NCBI GenBank assembly: GCA_021324775.1
Contig: JAJPIM010000025.1
Location: 22,048-86,047 of the forward strand
From: Gemmatimonadota bacterium
GTDB taxonomy: Bacteria > Gemmatimonadota > Gemmatimonadetes > Gemmatimonadales > Gemmatimonadaceae
DNA length: 64,000 nt
Direction of reading: 5' to 3'
Positions 20,635 to 29,748 of the stretch are shown here, one piece after another. The notes under the pieces are model-generated. The model worked only from the letters and a program-made list of their open reading frames with translations. It was not told where the DNA came from and ran no database searches. Position numbers and translations under genes: made by a program. Position 1 is the stretch's first letter; each line of letters opens with the position of its first letter.

Positions 20635-21198
20635 TTATCCGCCGCTCCGGATCTCCGACGGCGCCACATCCTCCGGCAGCGCCGCCTCCCCGAACGACCG
20701 GCGCAGTGCCTCCGACGCTTCCGCGAGAAACGCGGTCACGATGGCCCCCGCTACTTCGAGATCCGCAGGCGCCGGGTCGAGCCGCCCCGCGAATCCGAGG
20801 AGCACGCGACCAAGCCGGTCGCCCGTTCGCTCGGATGCGCTCTTGTCATCCAGCGCGTCTGCGTACGCCGAGAGGCGGATGTTGAACTGGCGCGCCGCCA
20901 CGCTCCGCCGGGCGGTCGCCACACGAGGATCGCGCCGCACCGCCCGCGCGAGCGCCGATGACACCAGCGACGCGGTGCGGTCATCCAGAGCGTCGCGCTG
21001 CGCAGCCAGCATCCCCCCGGCCCGGCGCACATAACGCAGCTCCCACCTCGCGTGGTCAGCGTCGCCGCGCGTCCCGATCTCGGCAAGTTGCCGGACGTCG
21101 GACTCCGGTGGATCGACGAGCAACGCGCGCACGAAGGCGGATGCTTGCTCGCGCCCCGCCCGCTCGGCCTGCCACCGCCGCCATAGCCCCATCCGCAT
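20635..21198 (-). CDS. Hypothetical protein, unrecognised
   Basis: From ATG at 21198 (MRMGLWRRWQAERAGREQ) the product is 187 aa. It is soluble-looking, Ala/Arg-rich and mostly helical, with no signal peptide or membrane span and no motif I recognise. The frame extends upstream to 21420, but that part is Arg/Gly/Pro-rich and overlaps the Rrf2 gene in antiphase. It lies 53 bases after the Rrf2 gene and ends just before a terminator, so it may share that transcript. Confidence 0.6.
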   Translation of the reverse strand: MRMGLWRRWQAERAGREQASAFVRALLVDPPESDVRQLAEIGTRGDADHARWELRYVRRAGGMLAAQRDALDDRTASLVSSALARAVRRDPRVATARRSVAARQFNIRLSAYADALDDKSASERTGDRLGRVLLGFAGRLDPAPADLEVAGAIVTAFLAEASEALRRSFGEAALPEDVAPSEIRSGG

Positions 21199-21251
21199 GC
21201 GGCCTCGCCCGACGGCTGCGCCCGACGTGGTGGCGGGCGTCGGCGTCGATC

Positions 21252-21722
21252 CTACGCCTGCAGGACCGGTAGACCCACGCGCTCGAGACCGACGCGCTCC
21301 CGCACCACGCTCTCCTCCGCCAGCAGATCGGCCAGGTGCACCCCTTCGAGCACGTCGTCGATCTTCTGCTGCAACAGCATCCACACGGGGCGGATGCTGC
21401 AGTGCTGCGACGCCGAGCATCGCTCCTCCTCCACGGGATGCGTCACGCAGTGGAGGTCGAAGGTCCCCAGCTCGGATGCCGCGATGACGTCGCGTACCGA
21501 TACGCGATCGGCCGGACGCGCGAGCACGTATCCGCCGTGCGCGCCACGGGTGCTACGAACGACATCGGCGCGCCGCAACCGGAGCAGGATCTGCTCCACA
21601 TAGTCCGCCGGGAGCCGCTCGCGCGCTGCCAGCTCGCGCCCCGTCAGCGGGCCCTCGTCGGCGCGCTTGGCCAGGTGTAACGCGCATATCAGCCCGTACT
21701 CGGCCCACGTCGTTATGCGCAT
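21252..21722 (-). CDS. Rrf2 family transcriptional regulator, probable Fe-S sensor
   Basis: A 156 aa protein with the Rrf2 winged helix: YGLICALHLAKR, then ELAARERLPADYVEQILLRL as recognition region, then the wing GAHGGYVLARPADRVSV. Three cysteines C92, C102 and C108 (C-x9-C-x5-C) sit where IscR and NsrR bind an iron-sulphur cluster. It therefore probably senses iron-sulphur status, oxygen or NO. Its targets are unknown; erpA in this window is one candidate by function only. It follows aspA by 92 bases. Confidence 0.85.
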   Translation of the reverse strand: MRITTWAEYGLICALHLAKRADEGPLTGRELAARERLPADYVEQILLRLRRADVVRSTRGAHGGYVLARPADRVSVRDVIAASELGTFDLHCVTHPVEEERCSASQHCSIRPVWMLLQQKIDDVLEGVHLADLLAEESVVRERVGLERVGLPVLQA

Positions 21723-21814
21723 ACCTGCAGGTTAGGGGTCCCGGCGGACGAGGGCAAGGGCGCGACGGCGTAGACCGGCGATCGGGGCCCGCGCCCCGGC
21801 CCCGATGGTCGCGC

Positions 21815-23242
21815 TCACCCGCCGCCCGGCACGCCGTGCGGCCCGCCGGGCACCCCGATGTCGGTCATTTTCCGCAGGTCGAGCACCTGCTCGATCTCGT
21901 CCGGCGGCAGCACGTGCTCGCGCCGGACGAGATCCCGGATCAGCACATTCTCCTTCACTGATTGCTTGCTCAGGTCCGCAGCCCTGGCGTAGCCGATGCG
22001 CGGCGCGAGCGCCGTGGCGAGTGCCGCCGACCGCTCCACCCAGTAGGCACACTGTTCGGGGTTCGCTTCCAGCCCCTGCACGCACCGATCGGCCATCACC
22101 TGCATCGCGTTGGTCAGGATCGTCCCGGAAAGCAACACATTGTACGCGATCACCGGCATCATCACGTTCAGCTCGAGTTGCCCATGCTCGGCGGCCGCCG
22201 CCACGCACGTGTCGCACCCGATGACCTGGAAGCACACCTGATTGACCATCTCGGGGATCGACGGATTGATCTTCCCCGGCATGATCGACGAACCCGGCTG
22301 CACCGCGGGAAGCCGGATCTCGTCGAGACCCGTGCGCGGGCCGCTCGCGAGTAGCCGCAGATCGCTCGCGATCTTGCTCAGATCGAGCGCCAGCACCTTG
22401 AGTTGCGCGCTGTAGCCCGCGACATCGCCCATGCTCTGCATCAGTTGGATGCGGTCGCGTCCCTCGCGGATCTCGAAACCGGTCATGGCCCGCAGATGGC
22501 GCACCATGAGCGCCGGGTACGACGGCTCGACGTTGACGCCAGTCCCCACGGCACTTCCGCCGATGCCAAGGTCACGGAGATACCCGGCCGCCTGCGCCAC
22601 TCGCCGCATCCCGCGCTCCAGCGTTTCGCCATACGCGCGGAGCTCCTGGCCAAGACGGATGGGCATGGCGTCCTGGAGGTGCGTCCGCCCCGCTTTCAGC
22701 ACTCCGTCGAACTCGTCGCCCTTCGCGCGAAATGCGCGCGACAATGCGTTGGCGGCGCTGATGAGCGGATCCAGTTGCGCCAGGCAGGCGAGCCGGATTG
22801 CCGTCGGGATCACATCGTTGGTCGACTGCGCCATGTTGACGTGATCGTTGGGATGGACCGGTTCGTACGTGCCGCGCGCGTGTCCGAGCAGTTCGTTCGC
22901 GCGGTTCGCCAGCACTTCGTTCGTGTTCATGTTGTGCGACGTCCCGGCACCGGCCTGATAGACGTCGACCACGAACTGGTCCAGGTGCTGGCCCGCGAGC
23001 ACCTCATCGGCTGCCCGGATCACCGCATCCGCCCGCTCGGCATCCAGCCGCCCCGTCTCCTTATGCGTTTCGGCCGCTGCTTTCTTGATCCACACGGTGG
23101 CGCGAACAAACACTGGCAGCGCGCGCAGCCCGCTGATCGGGAAGTTGCGCGCGGCACGCTCCGTCTGCACGCCATACAGCGCGTCGGCCGGTACAGGGAG
23201 CTCACCGAGGGGATCACGTTCGCTGCGGGTACGACTGGACAT
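21815..23242 (-). CDS. aspA: Aspartate ammonia-lyase
   Basis: A 475 aa member of the aspartase/fumarase superfamily. The lyase signature GSSIMPGKINPSIPEMVNQ with the following VCFQVIGCDT and LELNVMMPVIAYN is of the aspartase subgroup; fumarase has a different sequence after PGKVNP. The start PVPADALYGVQTERAARNFP also favours aspartase. It converts aspartate reversibly to fumarate and ammonia. A Gly/Pro-rich tail (GVPGGPHGVPGGG) is odd. It starts 12 bases after the DUF4149 gene. Confidence 0.85.
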   Translation of the reverse strand: MSSRTRSERDPLGELPVPADALYGVQTERAARNFPISGLRALPVFVRATVWIKKAAAETHKETGRLDAERADAVIRAADEVLAGQHLDQFVVDVYQAGAGTSHNMNTNEVLANRANELLGHARGTYEPVHPNDHVNMAQSTNDVIPTAIRLACLAQLDPLISAANALSRAFRAKGDEFDGVLKAGRTHLQDAMPIRLGQELRAYGETLERGMRRVAQAAGYLRDLGIGGSAVGTGVNVEPSYPALMVRHLRAMTGFEIREGRDRIQLMQSMGDVAGYSAQLKVLALDLSKIASDLRLLASGPRTGLDEIRLPAVQPGSSIMPGKINPSIPEMVNQVCFQVIGCDTCVAAAAEHGQLELNVMMPVIAYNVLLSGTILTNAMQVMADRCVQGLEANPEQCAYWVERSAALATALAPRIGYARAADLSKQSVKENVLIRDLVRREHVLPPDEIEQVLDLRKMTDIGVPGGPHGVPGGG

Positions 23243-23254
23243 GGAAATCGGACG

Positions 23255-23731
23255 TCAGGAGTGGGAATTGCGCGCGGTCAGGACCGGCACCGCCAGCATC
23301 ACGACGGCGGCCGCGGAAATGAGCGCGAGCACGTAGATGCCAAGGATCGTGCCATGCAGGCGGCCAAAGGCCACGCGCCGCGCATCGTCCGGCGCGAGCG
23401 CGCCGACCGGGCCCCCGATCGCGTCCTGGATCGCGCGGATGCGAGGCGCGACGATGAACTGCGAGACTCCGCACGTAAGACCCCACGCGACGGCGGCGAG
23501 CACCTGCGCACGGCGCCCGGGACTCGGACGCTCCTGAGCGGCGACCACCGTCAGCACGACCCCGCCGGCCAATCCGGTCAGGAATACCGGAGAGAGCACG
23601 CGGCCCACTAGCGCACCTGCGACGGCGTGCGACGGGATCGTCGCGAACGCCGCCGGAGCGACCGACGCGATGAGCAGGAGTGCGGCTCCGATCCAGAGCG
23701 ACGCGAGGACCACAGCCGCGAGGGGGCGCAT
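23255..23731 (-). CDS. DUF4149-like membrane protein
   Basis: 158 aa with four predicted membrane segments: residues 5-27, 41-65, 80-98 and 128-150. The pattern of short loops, a conserved GRVLSPVF near helix 2 and GRLHG before helix 4 resembles DUF4149/TMEM205-like proteins of unknown function. It lies 6 bases after the MBL hydrolase and 12 before aspA. The role is unknown. Confidence 0.6.
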   Translation of the reverse strand: MRPLAAVVLASLWIGAALLLIASVAPAAFATIPSHAVAGALVGRVLSPVFLTGLAGGVVLTVVAAQERPSPGRRAQVLAAVAWGLTCGVSQFIVAPRIRAIQDAIGGPVGALAPDDARRVAFGRLHGTILGIYVLALISAAAVVMLAVPVLTARNSHS

Positions 23732-23737
23732 CGTCGT

Positions 23738-24388
23738 CTACCGCGCCCCGCTTCCGATCACGCGCGCCGCTCCGCTCAGGAACGGGTTGTCGCGCAGCTC
23801 GCGGCCGATCGTCGTCGCCGGACCATGTCCGGGGTGTACGATGTGGACGCCCGGTAGGGTCGCGATTCGCGCCAGCGATTCGCTCATGGCGGTGGGATCG
23901 CAATACGGCATGTCGGTACGGCCAATGCTCCCCGCGAACAACAGATCTCCGCCGAACACCCGATCCGGCCCGACGAACGCGACGTGCCCCGGAGCGTGCC
24001 CCGGGACGTGCATCACGTCGAAGCCGATGCCGCCGAGGCGCAGTACCTGGCCTTCGGCCAGCGGCCCGTCGGGCGGCGGCGGCGGATCGAACGGCACTCC
24101 GTAGAGCTCGGCGCTCTCGGTGCCGCGGGCGTAGACCGGCGCGTCCAGCGGATGCATGAGGATGGGAACGTCGTAGAGCCGGCGAATCGCGGCGATGCCG
24201 CCGATGTGATCCAGATGCGCGTGTGTGAGCCAGATCGCGTCCAGGGTGGCGCCGGACCGGCGCAGCACGCCGATGAGGCGCTCGCCTTCGTCGCCGGGAT
24301 CGATGTAGACCGCATGGCCGGAGACCTCGTCGACGACGAGATAGGAGTTCTCCTCGAAGGGACCCACCGTCGTCGCGGTGACGATCAT
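23738..24388 (-). CDS. MBL-fold metallo-hydrolase (glyoxalase II-like)
   Basis: 216 aa from the ATG at 24388, which overlaps the trxB stop as ATGA. Metal-binding motifs are [10 protein letters not shown] (HxHxDH), [24 protein letters not shown] and the late VHPGHGP. These match the YcbL/glyoxalase II-like branch, which hydrolyses thioesters such as S-lactoylglutathione or related thiol conjugates. The upstream frame from 24634 overlaps trxB and is discarded. Confidence 0.85.
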   Translation of the reverse strand: MIVTATTVGPFEENSYLVVDEVSGHAVYIDPGDEGERLIGVLRRSGATLDAIWLTHAHLDHIGGIAAIRRLYDVPILMHPLDAPVYARGTESAELYGVPFDPPPPPDGPLAEGQVLRLGGIGFDVMHVPGHAPGHVAFVGPDRVFGGDLLFAGSIGRTDMPYCDPTAMSESLARIATLPGVHIVHPGHGPATTIGRELRDNPFLSGAARVIGSGAR

Positions 24389-25338
24389 CCGCGCCGCGCC
24401 GCGAGATATTTCTCGGCCGCGATCGCCGCGGTCGTCCCATCGCCCGCCGCGGTCGTCACCTGGCGGGTGAGTTGCGCGCGCACATCCCCGGCCGCGAACA
24501 ATCCGCCGAGCGAGGTCTGCATGTTGATGTCCGTCCGGAGGTATCCCAACTCGTCGTGGTCGACATGGGCCTCGACGATCCCGGTATTCGGCCGGAAGCC
24601 GATGAAGACGAACAGTCCCGTCGCATCCAGGCATCGCTCCGCGCCCGTCTTGACGTTCCGCAGCCGCAGCGCGTGCACCAGCCCCTTCTCATCACCCTCG
24701 ACCGACGTGACGACCGTGTCCCAGATGACCTCGATCTTGGGATTCGCCTTCAGGCGCTGCTGGAGAATGCCTGACGCGCGCAGCTCGTCACGCCGGTGGA
24801 TCAGATAAACCTTCTCGGCGTATCGCGTGAGGAAGTCGCTCTCCTCCACGGCCGCGTCACCCCCGCCGACGACGGCGATCGTATGCCCCTTGAAGAAGGC
24901 ACCATCGCAGATCGCACAGTACGACACGCCCTTCCCCGCATATTCGGTCTCGCCCGGCACGTTCAGCAGGACCGGTGTTCCACCCGCCGTCACGATCACT
25001 GCCGGTGCGCGGAGGTGGTCGCCCTCCTCTGTCTCGACGTCGAAGATCCCGTCATCCCCCTTCCGCACCGCCGTGACGCGGCCTCCGTTACGGAACTCCG
25101 CCCCGAACTTGCGCGCATGGTTCTCGAACCGCTGCGCGAGATCCCACCCCTCGATGTGCTCGAAGCCGGGATAGTCCTCGATCGTCTCGGTGCGCAGCAG
25201 CTCGCCACCCGGAACGCCTGCCTCGAGCACGACGGTCCGCAGCATCGAGCGTCCGGCGTATAGCGCCGCCGTCAACCCGGCCGGCCCCGCGCCGACGATG
25301 ATCACGTCGTATTCAGCAGTCGTTCCCACGTTCCTCAC
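24385..25338 (-). CDS. trxB: Thioredoxin-disulfide reductase
   Basis: A 317 aa flavoprotein with the FAD motif [21 protein letters not shown], the redox-active CAIC pair (C141, C144, in [11 protein letters not shown]), and the NADPH motif [36 protein letters not shown] is the C-terminal FAD segment. It reduces thioredoxin with NADPH. The single CxxC placed in the NADPH domain excludes a lipoamide dehydrogenase role. The start overlaps the preceding gene by 26 bases. Confidence 0.95.
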   Translation of the reverse strand: MRNVGTTAEYDVIIVGAGPAGLTAALYAGRSMLRTVVLEAGVPGGELLRTETIEDYPGFEHIEGWDLAQRFENHARKFGAEFRNGGRVTAVRKGDDGIFDVETEEGDHLRAPAVIVTAGGTPVLLNVPGETEYAGKGVSYCAICDGAFFKGHTIAVVGGGDAAVEESDFLTRYAEKVYLIHRRDELRASGILQQRLKANPKIEVIWDTVVTSVEGDEKGLVHALRLRNVKTGAERCLDATGLFVFIGFRPNTGIVEAHVDHDELGYLRTDINMQTSLGGLFAAGDVRAQLTRQVTTAAGDGTTAAIAAEKYLAARRG

Positions 25339-26110
25339 CTATCGCCAAGACGTTCAACGCACCGTGACAATGTGATACCGTCCCTATGAGGACGTTCGCC
25401 GGTCCCCGGGTTCCCGCGCGGAGTACGATCGCGTCGCCGCTGACCGCGGCGGCGGTGTCGAACATGCCGACGCCATACGCGCGATGCGTGCAGTGAAAGA
25501 TAACCGGACCGGCTAGAGTCCGGCCCGCCGCTCGCTCTCGGTCCACGTACGACTGGACGGCCGCCGGCATGGTCCACCACCGCGTCTCTCGCGTCTTGGG
25601 ACAGGTCGCGGGCTCGACGCAATTCACGGGACAGATCCATTCGGCGAAGCTGGCGTACAGCGTTCCCGTTGGCGCGGCGCGATGCCACGGGACGTCCGGC
25701 CTCCCGGCGAGCGGCTGGGTCGTGACTGCGCGGCGCGGCCATCGCGCGGACGAGCGCGCCAGCAGCCATTCGTACATGAGGTGCGGCATGAGCGGAGACG
25801 GGACGATGGCGTCCCGGCTGGCGGCTTCGGGATCGGCGCAGGCGGCATCGAGATAGCCGCGGAAGAACGCCGTCCACTCCGCGATCGCCATCTCCACTCG
25901 CGGCACCGTAATGTCTCCCGACGCCAGCGTTGCCGCGACCCGGCACGACGCATCGCGGTCCACCACCACTACGCGGTCCCACGCCAGCACGCCGGCCTGC
26001 CGCGCCCTCCCGAGCTGGCGGACGTAGTAGCTGCCGTAGCAACCGCCGCCGACGACGACGATCGTCCCGTACTGGCGTCGTCCGGCAGCGGATGCTTCAG
26101 ACGCGGACAC
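25313..26110 (-). CDS. Unrecognised Rossmann-fold protein with a CPxNCxEPxxCP motif
   Basis: 265 aa from the GTG at 26110, overlapping the SDR stop by 14 bases. It opens with a dinucleotide-binding motif, [20 protein letters not shown] (residues 17-36), followed by VVVVDRD at the second strand. A central [20 protein letters not shown] segment places C160, C164 and C170 close together. The C-terminal part has [13 protein letters not shown] and SHCHGALN. I do not recognise the family. The cysteine spacing could bind a metal or Fe-S cluster. Codon use and the tight overlaps on both sides support a real gene, probably a redox protein given trxB next door. Confidence 0.65.
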   Translation of the reverse strand: MSASEASAAGRRQYGTIVVVGGGCYGSYYVRQLGRARQAGVLAWDRVVVVDRDASCRVAATLASGDITVPRVEMAIAEWTAFFRGYLDAACADPEAASRDAIVPSPLMPHLMYEWLLARSSARWPRRAVTTQPLAGRPDVPWHRAAPTGTLYASFAEWICPVNCVEPATCPKTRETRWWTMPAAVQSYVDRERAAGRTLAGPVIFHCTHRAYGVGMFDTAAAVSGDAIVLRAGTRGPANVLIGTVSHCHGALNVLAIGEERGNDC

Positions 26111-26828
26111 GGCGTCCGCCGTCGACGACGATCGTCTCGCCGGTGACGTAGTCGGCCTGCAGCAGATACAACACCGCCCCGACGACATCCTCGGGGCTGC
26201 CCAGCCGCCGAAGCGGCGTCGTCGCCACGAGGTGCGCCGCCGCGGCCTCATCCCAGGCCTGGGGCAACAGCACAGCGCCGGGCGCGATGGCGTTGACGCG
26301 AATGTGAGGCGCCAGTGCATGCGCGAGCGCGCGCGTCATCTGCACGATGCCGGCCTTGCTGATGCCGTGCGGGATATAGTCCCTCCAGGTTTCCAGGCCC
26401 GCGAGATCGGAGATATTGACGATCGCTCCGCCGCGCGTCCCCATCACCCTGGCCGCCGCCTGCGCAACGAAAAACGGCGCGCGCAGATTGATCGCGAAGA
26501 TCTCATCCCACGCTGCCGGCGTCACATCCGCCACCGGTGTGCGGAGCATGATGCCGGCCGAGTTCACCAGGATGTCCAGGACGCCCCAGTGTGCTGCTAC
26601 CGAATCCACCAGGCGCCCGGCGGCCGCGGCATCGCTCAGGTCCGCGCCGATCGCGAATGCATCCCCGCCCTGCGCGCGAATCGACTGCACGACTTCCCGG
26701 GCGCCATCGGCAGCCTCGTTGTAGTGCACGGCCACGCGCGCGCCGTTCCGCGCGAGGCCGAGCGCGATCGCACGTCCGACGCGGTGCCCCGCGCCGGTTA
26801 CGAGCGCGACCCGTTCGCGGAGTTCCAT
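26097..26828 (-). CDS. SDR family oxidoreductase (pteridine reductase-like) with atypical active site
   Basis: A 243 aa classical SDR: cofactor motif ALVTGAGHRVGRAIALGLA, NSAG at residues 92-95, catalytic Ser in VNISDLAG, and C-terminal [16 protein letters not shown]. GxGHRVGRA plus the Arg/His around the cofactor loop resembles pteridine reductases (FolM/PTR1). The catalytic YxxxK reads HGISK, so His stands where Tyr is expected; a Tyr occurs three residues earlier in DYIPHGISK. Its 5' end overlaps the PHP gene by 31 bases. Substrate unknown. Confidence 0.75.
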   Translation of the reverse strand: MELRERVALVTGAGHRVGRAIALGLARNGARVAVHYNEAADGAREVVQSIRAQGGDAFAIGADLSDAAAAGRLVDSVAAHWGVLDILVNSAGIMLRTPVADVTPAAWDEIFAINLRAPFFVAQAAARVMGTRGGAIVNISDLAGLETWRDYIPHGISKAGIVQMTRALAHALAPHIRVNAIAPGAVLLPQAWDEAAAAHLVATTPLRRLGSPEDVVGAVLYLLQADYVTGETIVVDGGRRVRV

Positions 26829-27709
26829 ACGCCACCGTCAGGCGAGCGGTACTTGTGGGCGCGTTCGGCTTGGAGAGCCGCCCACGCGGCCGGAACTTTG
26901 AGAGCACCCAACACCCGTGGACCTTCAGTGGCACCATGCCAGTCCGATCCGCCGCTCGGCAGCAGCCCGAGATGAGCCGCGAGCGCGCCAAGCCGGGCCA
27001 CGTCTTCAGCGGAGTGGCTGGGGTGGCGAACCTCGACGCCGTCGACGCCTGCGGCCTGCAGAGCCTCGAGACGCTCGCGCGTCCCATCTCGGCCGGGATG
27101 CGCCACCACCGCAACGCCCCCGGCCGCGTGCACCATCGCGATCGCTTCGCTCACGGAGAGACGCTGCTTGGCGACGTTCGCGGGACGACCCGCGCCCAGG
27201 TATCGCTCGAATGCTTCTCGCTGGTCGCGGACCCAGCCGCCCGCGATGAGCGCGCGCGCCACATGTGGCCGTCCGATCGCGCCGGTCCCCGCCTCCACGA
27301 GCACCGCCTCCAACGTGACCGGTATCCCCGCTGCACGCAGCACGCCGACGATCGTCTCGGCTCGCCGGCTGCGCGCGAGCCGAAGCTCATCGAGCTTCGC
27401 GGCGATCGGCGCGATGCTGGACAGGTGCAATCCGAGTAGATGCACTTCCTGGTCGCCCTCGCTGGCGCTCAGCTCGATGCCCGCAATCACTTCGATGCCG
27501 ATCGCCGCACCCGCTGTCCGCGCCGCCGTCACACCGTCGACGGTATCGTGGTCGGTGAGGGCGATCGCCACGAGGCCCGCGGCCGCCGCGCGCGCTGCGA
27601 GTTCGCCGGGAGATGCCGCGCCATCGGAGGCCGTGGAATGCGTGTGCAGATCCACGGTCCGCGCGGCATCAGGCGGGATCAGCGGCGCCCCGGCGGCGCC
27701 GCCAGTCAT
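26798..27709 (-). CDS. PHP-domain phosphoesterase (RNase AM / nucleoside bisphosphate phosphatase-like)
   Basis: 303 aa. The PHP metal sites are visible in order: DLHTHSTASDGAASP, ALTDHDTVDGV, VIAGIELSASEGD, HLLGLH, VVAHPG and SGGSDWHG. This set is that of YciV/TrpH-type enzymes, shown in E. coli to trim 5' ends of RNA and to hydrolyse 3',5'-nucleoside bisphosphates. The start overlaps the 88 aa gene as ATGA. Confidence 0.85.
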   Translation of the reverse strand: MTGGAAGAPLIPPDAARTVDLHTHSTASDGAASPGELAARAAAAGLVAIALTDHDTVDGVTAARTAGAAIGIEVIAGIELSASEGDQEVHLLGLHLSSIAPIAAKLDELRLARSRRAETIVGVLRAAGIPVTLEAVLVEAGTGAIGRPHVARALIAGGWVRDQREAFERYLGAGRPANVAKQRLSVSEAIAMVHAAGGVAVVAHPGRDGTRERLEALQAAGVDGVEVRHPSHSAEDVARLGALAAHLGLLPSGGSDWHGATEGPRVLGALKVPAAWAALQAERAHKYRSPDGGVWNSANGSRS

Positions 27710-27972
27710 GGAGCGTAGCCTGCTTCCGGCGAGGTGAAGCTCGGCTGCGACGCGTTGAAAAGGCGGAGCAGATCCGCGTCGGACAACTCGGCGAACGACA
27801 ATTCCCGGGAACGCGCGCGCTGCGGCGAATAGCGGCTCACCCGCACGACACGGTCCGCGCCGGTCCCGCGGACGAACACGATGCCGAACTCATCGTGATC
27901 GTATTGCGTCACGAATCCCGACGGCATTGCATGCCACGTCTCCCCCGCGGCAGTGATCGAACGGCCAAGCAT
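27706..27972 (-). CDS. Hypothetical small protein (88 aa)
   Basis: An 88 aa soluble protein with an N-terminal beta-rich half (GFVTQYDHDEFGIVFVRGTG) and a helical end (AELSDADLLRLFNASQP). I recognise no family. Its ATGA overlap with the PHP gene and in-frame codon bias suggest it is real. It is 28 bases from the 87 aa gene upstream. Confidence 0.5.
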   Translation of the reverse strand: MLGRSITAAGETWHAMPSGFVTQYDHDEFGIVFVRGTGADRVVRVSRYSPQRARSRELSFAELSDADLLRLFNASQPSFTSPEAGYAP

Positions 27973-28000
27973 CGGTAACTCCTGAATGATGGGCGAGCCG

Positions 28001-28264
28001 CTACAGCTCGACCTCTTGATAGAGGCGCGCGGGGTCGATCAGGGGCTCGGGCGCTCCGGCCAGCGCGGCTGTCAACGCCGCCTGATCTTCCGACTCCGTG
28101 AATTCGATGAACGCACCCGGGAGTTCCGCCTCCTCGAACACCCAGTAGCGGCAGCCCCGCGCGGTGTAGTGCCCCCGGCGCTGGCGCGCGCGCTCGAGGA
28201 ACCGGTCGCGCTCACCCGGTGTCACGATCGTCCGTTGCATCACGAGCGAGCGCCCGCCTGTCAC
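28001..28264 (-). CDS. Hypothetical small protein (87 aa)
   Basis: 87 aa, starting at a GTG that overlaps the E2 stop (GTGA); an internal ATG at 28240 is the alternative. It has an alpha/beta pattern (RTIVTPGERDRFLERARQRR, GCRYWVFEEAELPGAFIEFT) that resembles small ferredoxin-like or antibiotic-biosynthesis-monooxygenase-type folds only loosely. Function unknown. Confidence 0.5.
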   Translation of the reverse strand: MTGGRSLVMQRTIVTPGERDRFLERARQRRGHYTARGCRYWVFEEAELPGAFIEFTESEDQAALTAALAGAPEPLIDPARLYQEVEL

Positions 28265-29691
28265 GACACGTCCTCCGGGAACGTCTCCAGCCGCTTCTTG
28301 ACGAACGCCAGGAACTCGTCAGCCACCGCCCCATCGATGAGCCGGTGATCGAACGAGATCGAGAAATAGGAGCACGTCCGGATCGCGATCGTGTCCTCGC
28401 CGTCGGCGCCGGTGATGACCTTGGGACGCTTCTCGATCGCGCCGACTCCCATGATCGCGACCTGCGGCTGATTGATGATCGGCGTTCCGAGGAGGGATCC
28501 GAACACACCGGGATTCGTGATCGTGAAGGTGCCGTCCTGCACCTCCTCGGGCTGCAGCCGCTTGCTGCGGGCCCGCGATGCCAGGTCGTTGAGTGTGCGA
28601 GTCACACCGACCAGCGAGAGATCGTCGGCGTGCTTGATGACCGGCACGATCAGCCCCCAATCGAGCGCCACCGCGATGCCGATGTTGTACTGCTTCCGGT
28701 AGATGATGTTGCTGCCGGCGACGGACGCGTTGAGCGCAGGAAACGCCTTGAGTCCGTCCACGACGGCGCGGATGATGAACGGCAGATACGACAGCCGCTG
28801 CCCGCTCGATGCCGAGAACTCGGCCTGCTTCTTGGCCCGGATCCGGGCGACGCGCGTTAGATCGACTTCGAATACCGATGTGACGTGGGCCGACGTGCGG
28901 CGCGACACCACCATGTGGTCGCTGATGAGCTGCCGCATCTTGCTCATCGGCTCGACGACATCACCCGGCCACGCTTCGGGCAGGGGAAGCGACGGGCCGC
29001 CATCCGCGCCGCCGGCGTGAACCGGCCGCGGTGCCGCCGGCGCAAACGTCGCCGGCGCAGCCCCCGCCGTCCTCGCACCACCCGCGACGGCACCCGATTC
29101 CAGCAGCGCCTCGATGTCCCGCTTGGTCACCCGGCCAGCCACGCCGCTCCCGGTCAATGCCCCGAGCTCGATCCCGTGGTCCGCCGCGATCTTGCGTACG
29201 AGGGGTGACGATTTCGTGCGGAGCCGCTCCTCCAATGTCCGTCCGTTGCCGGATACCGGCGGCGCCGATGGCGCGCGGACGCTCGCCGCTGGAACTGCCG
29301 GAACGGGACGCGCAGGCGCGCCAGGGCCCGCACCGGCGGCCGCGCCCACCGGGACGCCGGACGATGCGGCAACCGTTGCCGGGGCAGGCGCCGCAACAGG
29401 CGCTGCGGCAGGCGCTGTGGCAGCCGCCGCGACAGCGGCGCCGACTTCGGTCTCGAGGCGCGCGACCACCGTCTGCACCGCCACCGTCTGCCCCTCGGTC
29501 ACCAGAATCTCGGCGAGCGTCCCGGCGCTCGGCGACGGAATCTCGGCGTCGACTTTGTCGGTCGAGATCTCAAAGATCGGCTCATCACGCTTGACCGGGT
29601 CTCCGACTTTCTTCAGCCACTTGGAGACGGTTCCCTCAGCGATCGATTCGCCCATCTGCGGCATGATTACATCTATGCGAGCCACTGCCAT
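28261..29691 (-). CDS. 2-oxoacid dehydrogenase E2, dihydrolipoyl acyltransferase
   Basis: 476 aa in three parts. A single lipoyl domain has its lysine at K46 (EISTDKVDAEIPSP). Ala/Pro-rich linkers flank an E3/E1-binding domain at about 160-200 (SSPLVRKIAADHGIELGAL, GRVTKRDIEALL). The catalytic acyltransferase domain ends with the HxxxDG motif in FDHRLIDGAVADEFL. With the E1 genes upstream it forms a pyruvate or branched-chain 2-oxoacid dehydrogenase. The lack of a second lipoyl domain and the alpha/beta E1 fit the branched-chain type. No E3 (lpd) gene is nearby. Confidence 0.9.
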   Translation of the reverse strand: MAVARIDVIMPQMGESIAEGTVSKWLKKVGDPVKRDEPIFEISTDKVDAEIPSPSAGTLAEILVTEGQTVAVQTVVARLETEVGAAVAAAATAPAAAPVAAPAPATVAASSGVPVGAAAGAGPGAPARPVPAVPAASVRAPSAPPVSGNGRTLEERLRTKSSPLVRKIAADHGIELGALTGSGVAGRVTKRDIEALLESGAVAGGARTAGAAPATFAPAAPRPVHAGGADGGPSLPLPEAWPGDVVEPMSKMRQLISDHMVVSRRTSAHVTSVFEVDLTRVARIRAKKQAEFSASSGQRLSYLPFIIRAVVDGLKAFPALNASVAGSNIIYRKQYNIGIAVALDWGLIVPVIKHADDLSLVGVTRTLNDLASRARSKRLQPEEVQDGTFTITNPGVFGSLLGTPIINQPQVAIMGVGAIEKRPKVITGADGEDTIAIRTCSYFSISFDHRLIDGAVADEFLAFVKKRLETFPEDVS

Positions 29692-29748
29692 ACCCCCAGT
29701 CTGAGTTCATTCAACGAACGTCCCGGCTGCACCCGCTGCGCGCGATTG

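Noticed and set aside
21815..23242. Fumarate hydratase class II instead of aspartase
   Set aside because: Residues after the SSIMPGK motif (INPSIPEMVNQVCFQVIG) and the LNVMMPVI segment follow the aspartase pattern.
24385..25338. trxB as the missing E3 of the 2-oxoacid dehydrogenase
   Set aside because: The redox cysteines are CAIC in the NADPH domain, typical of thioredoxin reductase. Lipoamide dehydrogenase has its pair near residue 45 and is about 470 aa.
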